Origin: Haplomitrium mnioides
Taxonomy: Eukaryota > Marchantiophyta > Haplomitriopsida > Calobryales
Reading direction: 5' to 3'
Assembly (NCBI GenBank): GCA_049999725.1
Contig: JBNGIS010022732.1
Location: forward strand, 1-22,604
Length of the DNA: 22,604 bases
Below are positions 18,640 through 22,604 of the stretch, piece by piece. The stretch's first letter is position 1. Each line of letters begins with the position of its first letter. Both the position numbers and the translations under genes were made by a program. The notes beneath the pieces were generated by a model. It saw only the letters and a list, made by a program, of their open reading frames with translations. It was not told where the DNA came from and did not search any database.

Positions 18640-19730
18640 AGATGTCTAGTACCACCACAGACAACGTAGGTTTTACAAAGCTGCTACACCTCTATATGTA
18701 GAGGACATTTTGCGGGCAAGACTACTGCTAGAAAAGTACTTTGCTCTAGTTACCGTTGGCCGACCTTATTTGCAAATTCACACAAATTTGCTTGTATATG
18801 TGACCCATGTCAGAGAACAGGGAAGCCTACACATGATCAAGAGATGCCTTTAGTGCCTATTTTGCCACTATCTTCCTTTGAGAAATAGGAACTGGACTTC
18901 ATAGGTCTTATTGCCCCACCATCTCATTCAAGACAAAGCTAGTATATCCTCACAACAATTAATTATATCACAAAGTGGGTGAAAGGTATCGCGCTTCTTG
19001 TAGATAATGCTATATCAGTTGCTTTATTCATATATTCTCAAGTTTTAACTAGATATGACTGCCTTTTAGACCTGGTTAGTGATCATGGCACTCATTTTCT
19101 AAATGAGATCATTGAAGCCTTCACAGGCATGTACTCAATACACCATCACACATATGCTCCATACCATCATTAAGCAAATGACCATGCTGAGAGTACCAAC
19201 AAAATTTTGAAAGCCATACTAACAAAAATTGTATCTCATCACAAATCTCATTGGGATGAACATTTCCGTGCAGCCTTATGGGCCTATCATTCAATGTCCA
19301 AAGTAGCTATAAGTTTACACTGTTGTATAGGCGAGAGACTTTGCTGCCCATTGAAATATAGGTCTTTTCCTTGCGGATTGCAATTTTAAATAGATTAGGA
19401 CCATTAGAGTCCTTGAAACACAAACTTAAAACCTTAGAACAATTGCAAGAAGATAGGATTCAAGCCTCAGATATGTGTTTCGCCCACTAGCACCGCACCA
19501 AGCTTACATATGATAAGAAAATCAAGATGAGGATGTTTTTGGTCAATGACTTGGTTCTGGTATTCGACATGAGATTCTTACAATTTGCTCCCAAGTTTAC
19601 TACACACTGGTCTGGCCCTTCCAAGGTGACAGTTGTCTATCTCCATGGCTACCTGAGCCTTTCAACATTAGATGGCACCATCTTTGTTGCCCATATCAAT
19701 GCCAACCGTGTTAGGCTCTATTGTGTATAA
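18640..19730 (+). pseudogene. int: Ty3/gypsy integrase, DDE residues retained
   Basis: The N-terminal zinc-binding part reads C-R-G-H-F-A-G-K-T-T-A-R-K-V-L and later C-D-P-C-Q-R-T-G (Cys 18799 and 18808). The core has L-D-F-I-G (Asp 18895), L-V-S-D-H-G-T-H-F (Asp 19081) and D-H-A-E-S-T-N-K (Glu 19189): the D-D-E triad with exactly 35 residues between the second Asp and Glu. Stops are TAG 18886 (Trp of F-E-K-W) and TAA 19171 (Gln of P-Q-A-N). After W-A-Y-H-S the frame shifts; the C-terminal domain (19527-19730) reads D-L-V-L-V, W-S-G-P-S-K-V and N-A-N-R-V-R-L-Y and ends in TAA. I see no chromodomain, so a non-chromovirus lineage (Tat/Athila-like) is more likely, but this is inference. Confidence 0.87.
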
Positions 19731-20490
19731 ATGGTCTTGTTTGGAGGTGCCTGTAAAGTGCTTGCTCTTTGTTCGTTAGTGTTTTCTCTTGTGTTGTGTT
19801 CCTTGCCACCATGCAACGACCCATCTTTGGGAGCTTCAGAGTAGCTGATCTACATTCTTTGCACGAGACGCATTGGATTGAACCGAAGGATCTATTGAGG
19901 TCTAGGATAGGAGATGAAAGCCCATGCAAGGAAAGTGCAGAGAAGAAAGATAGCATAAAAAAGGAAGAAAACAGGGACGCAAGAGATAGAAACAGTGAAT
20001 GGCGGACACTGTCCAAATAGTTATAAAGAAACTAGTATTCACAGAAAAAACTTTTATGCTAAAATTTAAAGGAAATGCTTCTTTAGGATTTAGAAATGCA
20101 ACTGTAAGAATAGCATATGTTTTCTAAAAAATTACAGGTACTAGGCCAGATCAAGCAACAGATTAAGCAATAGCAATAGCTCGGAAAGCCAAAATAGACA
20201 AAAATGGGGAAAATAACACTTCAACATGAAGAAAGAAAGGCGTCCCCATTGTAAGTTAGATGACATTGTGTGTATGTGTGCATTGCAAGTATATATGTGT
20301 ACATTTTTTTGTGTGTTGTTGGATTTAGAAAACAATTTTGGGCTAGTAAACAATAAATATAATATTAAAATATTAATTAAATAACATTACACCTAAACAA
20401 CCAGCCAAGAAGGAAAAGGAGGATAAATTTGATGACCGAGATCTCTTTGATCTAGGGGTGCAAGTTGAAAGGGAATACTTCCTACCTGTC
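19731..20490. other. Spacer between gypsy pol and the minisatellite
   Basis: About 760 bp. Overlapping open frames on both strands (19711-20020) match nothing I recognise. A GT-rich stretch (20262-20320, GTGTGTATGTGTGC and similar) is a degenerate dinucleotide repeat. The gypsy 3' end and LTR would belong here, but no polypurine tract followed by TG was convincing. Confidence 0.5.
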
Positions 20491-20885
20491 AGGGTTGGGC
20501 TCCTTGGTATAAAAAGGAAGAAAAGCTTATTTTCCTTCCCCTTTCTTTTTTCTTGAGCTACCATACATGTGTTGATATAGATGTACTTGGGTTCTTTATT
20601 GAAGGAGGGGATGTGAGGGTTGGGCTCCTTGGTAAAAAAAAGAAAAAAGGGGCTTATTTTCCCTCCCCTTTCTTTTTTCATGAGTTGCCCTACATGTGTC
20701 GAAATAGACGTACTTGGGTTCTTTGTTGAAGGAGGGGATATGAGGGTTGGGCTCCTTAGTAAAAAGAGAAAGAAAAGCTTATTTTTCCTCCTCTTTCTTT
20801 TTTCTTGAGCTGCCCTACATGTGTCGAAATAGACATATTTGGGTTCTTTGTTGAAGGAGGGGATGTGAGGGTTGGGCTCCTTGGT

Positions 20886-20895
20886 NNNNNNNNNN
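20886..20895. other. Assembly gap, 10 N, inside the minisatellite
   Basis: Ten N between ...GGGCTCCTTGGT and GCTGCCCTAC. The neighbouring anchors are only 87 bp apart instead of ~125, so about 48 bp is really missing, corresponding to the purine/pyrimidine hairpin section. Confidence 0.95.
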
Positions 20896-21594
20896 GCTGC
20901 CCTACATGTGTCGAAATAGACGTACTTGGGTTCTTTGTTGAAGGAGATGATGTGAGGGTTGGGCTCCTTGGTAAAAATATGAATGAAGGGCTTATTTTCT
21001 CTCCCCTTTCTTTTTTTTTTGGAGCTGCCCTACATGTGTTGAAATAAACAAACTTGGGGTCTTTGTTGAAGGAGGGGATGTGAGGGTTGGGCTCTTTGGT
21101 AAAAAAAGAAAGAAGGGTTTACTTTCCCTTCTCTTTCTTTTTTCTTGAGCTGCCCTACATGTGTCAAAATAGACGTACTTGGGTTCTTTGTTGAAGGAGG
21201 GGATGTGAGGGTTGGGCTCCTTGGTAAAAATAGAAAGAAGGGTTTATTTTCCCTCCCCTTTCTTGAGCTGCCCTACATGTGTCGAAATAGACTTACTTGG
21301 GTTCTTTATTGAAGGAGGGGATGTGAGGGTTGGGCTCCTTGGTAGAAAAAGAAAGAAGGGTTTACTTTCCCTCCTCTTTCTTTTTTCTTGAGCTGCCCTA
21401 CATGTGTCGAAATAGACGTACTTGGGTTCTTTGTTGAAGGAGGGGATGTGCGGGTTGGGCTCTTTGGAAAAAACAAGAAAGAAGGGCTTATTTTCCCTCC
21501 TCTTTCTTTTTTCTTGAGCTGCCCTACATGTGTCGAAATAGACTTACTTGGGTTCTTTGTTGAAGGAGGGGATGTGATGGTTGGCCTCCTTGGT

Positions 21595-21637
21595 AAAAAA
21601 AGAAAGAAGGGCTTATTTTCCCTTCCCTTTCTTTTTT
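21595..21637. other. Purine/pyrimidine inverted repeat within each minisatellite unit (example)
   Basis: An A/G arm (21595-21611, AAAAAAAGAAAGAAGGG), the loop CTTATTTT and a T/C arm (21620-21637) can pair over ~16 bp with a 2-nt bulge. The same arrangement, with small changes, is present in nearly all units. Confidence 0.7.
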
Positions 21638-21671
21638 CTTGAGCTGCCCTACATTTGTTGAAATGGATGTA

Positions 21672-22604
21672 CTTGGGTTCTTTGTTGAAGGAGGAGATGT
21701 GAGGGTTGGGTTCCTTAGTAAAGAAAGAAAGAAGGGCTTATTTTCCCTCCCCTTTCTCTTTTCTTGAGCTGCCCTACATGTGTCGAAATAGATTTACTTG
21801 GGTTCTTTGTTGAAGGACGGGATGTGAGGGTTAGGCTCCTTGGTAAAAAGAAAAAAAAAGGGCTTATTTTCCCTCCCCTTTCTCTTTTATCGAGCTGCCC
21901 TACATGTGTCGAAATAGACGTACTTGGGTTCTCTGTTGAAGGAGGGAATGTGANNNNNNNNNNNNNNNNNNNNNNNNNNNNNNNNNNNNNNNNNNNNNNN
22001 NNNNNNNNNNNNNNNNNNNNNNNNNNNNNNNNNNNNNNNNNNNNNNNNNNNNNGCCCTACATGTGTCGAAATAGACTTACTTGGGTTCTTTGTTGAAGGA
22101 CGGGATGTGAGGGTTAGGCTCCTTGGTAAAAAGAAAAAAAAAGGGCTTATTTTCCCTCCCCTTTCTCTTTTATCGAGCTGCCCTACATGTGTCGAAATAG
22201 ACGTACTTGGGTTCTCTGTTGAAGGAGGGAATGTGAGGGTTGGGCTCCTTGGTAAAAAGAAGAAAGAGGGCTTATTTTCCCTCCCATTTCTTGAGCTGCC
22301 CTACATGTGTCAAAATAAACTTACTTGGGTTCTTTGTTGAACGAGGAGATGTGAGGGTTGGGTTCCATAGTAAAGAAAGAAAGAAGGGCTTATTTTCCCT
22401 CCCCTTTCTCTTTTTTTGAGCTGCCCGACATGTGTCGAAATAGACTTACTTGGGTTCTTTGTTGAAGGACGGGATGTGAGGGTTAGGCTCCTTGGTAAAA
22501 AGAAAAAAAAGGGCTTATTTTCCCTCCCCTTTCTCTTTTATCGAGCTGCCCTACATTTGTCGAAATAGACGTACTTGGGTTCTCTGTTGAAGGAGGGAAT
22601 GTGA
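21672..22604 (+). repeat. Trimeric higher-order repeat (~369 bp) within the array
   Basis: Copies 10-11-12 and 15-16-17 follow the same three-type order. Type C has GAGGAGATGTGAGG and GTTGGGTTCC with AGTAAAGAAAG. Type A has GACGGGATGTGAGGGTTAGG. Type B has TTCTCTGTTGAAGGAGGGAA. Copies 13-14 are A-B. The distances 13 to 16 (369) and 14 to 17 (368) give the period. Older copies 1-9 do not show it. Confidence 0.75.
21954..22053. other. Assembly gap, 100 N, inside the minisatellite
   Basis: A conventional 100-N placeholder. The 183 bp before it (21771-21953) and the 183 bp after it (22054-22236) are the same sequence with one mismatch, so this may be an overlap not recognised by the assembler. 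Confidence 0.97.

Larger units (their letters stand above)
20491..22604 (+). repeat. Minisatellite array, ~125-bp unit, at least 17 copies
   Basis: Using the ACTTGGGTTCT anchor, copies lie at 20586, 20713, 20838, 20925, 21053, 21178, 21296, 21421, 21547, 21672, 21797, 21923, 22080, 22206, 22324, 22449 and 22574. Away from the gaps the spacings are 125-128 bp, with two units of 118 bp (copies 6-7 and 14-15) that lack ~8 bp of the T-rich tract. Each unit runs: CTGCCCTACATGTGTCGAAA, then ACTTGGGTTCT, then TTGAAGGAGGGGATGTGAGG, then GTTGGGCTCCTTGGTAAAA, a purine tract, and a CCCTCCCCTTTC pyrimidine tract. The leftmost copy is truncated and most diverged, as expected at an array edge. The array continues beyond the window. 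Confidence 0.95.

Noticed and set aside
20620-22340. Repeated + strand ORFs beginning M-S-C-P-T-C-V-E-I-D, apparently a Cys-containing repeat protein
   Set aside because: A 126-bp unit is 42 codons, so a stop-free frame in one unit repeats automatically. Other units are 125, 128 or 118 bp, which breaks the frame, and T/A-rich tracts vary in length without frame preservation. No domain is recognisable.
20491-22604. CRISPR-like array of repeats and spacers
   Set aside because: The whole 125-bp unit is conserved with no unique spacers, and the context is a plant transposon region.
20491-22604. Each unit as a tiny LTR with a polypurine tract (GAAGGAGGGGA before TGTGAGG)
   Set aside because: A purine run before TG occurs, but there is no primer site or interior, and the unit behaves as a plain tandem repeat.

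Overview
This window looks like heterochromatic, transposon-filled DNA from a land plant. It holds degenerate plant-type Ty1/copia and Ty3/gypsy polyproteins, nested LTR insertions, AT-rich spacers and a tandem minisatellite. I see no intact host gene, rRNA, tRNA, CRISPR array or bacterial-style operon. The species cannot be named from this sequence, and I found no undescribed biochemical system. The unusual signals are structural: nested insertions, repeat organisation, decay signature and assembly breaks.

Layout. 1-1012: two copies of a ~400+ bp module, each with a TATA box, a short hairpin and GAAAGTTC words, separated by a 100-N gap. 1013-2451: AT-rich DNA with no recognisable gene. 2452-11223: one dead Ty1/copia polyprotein on the + strand (gag, protease, integrase, RT, RNase H), followed by a 3' leader, a polypurine tract and the start of its 3' LTR (11612 onward). 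Two later insertions split its RT. The first is a ~646 bp LTR (5755-6400) with a PPT-like tract on its left. The second is a 3.7 kb non-coding, strongly purine-biased segment (6546-10250) bounded by a 5-bp direct repeat, GGACA; the copia reading resumes exactly at the right-hand repeat.

11816-13784: unclassified spacer. 13785-19730: a second, independent dead element of Ty3/gypsy order (gag, protease, RT, RNase H, integrase), also on the + strand, without recognisable LTRs. Its integrase keeps D, D and E with a DX35E spacing, while its RT active site and gag zinc knuckle are damaged. 19731-20490: spacer. 20491-22604 (window end): a ~125-bp minisatellite with at least 17 units, part of it in a trimeric higher-order pattern of ~369 bp, interrupted by 10-N and 100-N gaps.

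The two polyproteins share one decay signature. In-frame stops fall where relatives have Gln, Arg or Trp, and lost catalytic residues are E to K, D to N and C to Y. All of these fit C-to-T (or G-to-A) transitions, as expected from deamination of methylated cytosines in silenced plant transposons. No gene here is expected to make a working protein.
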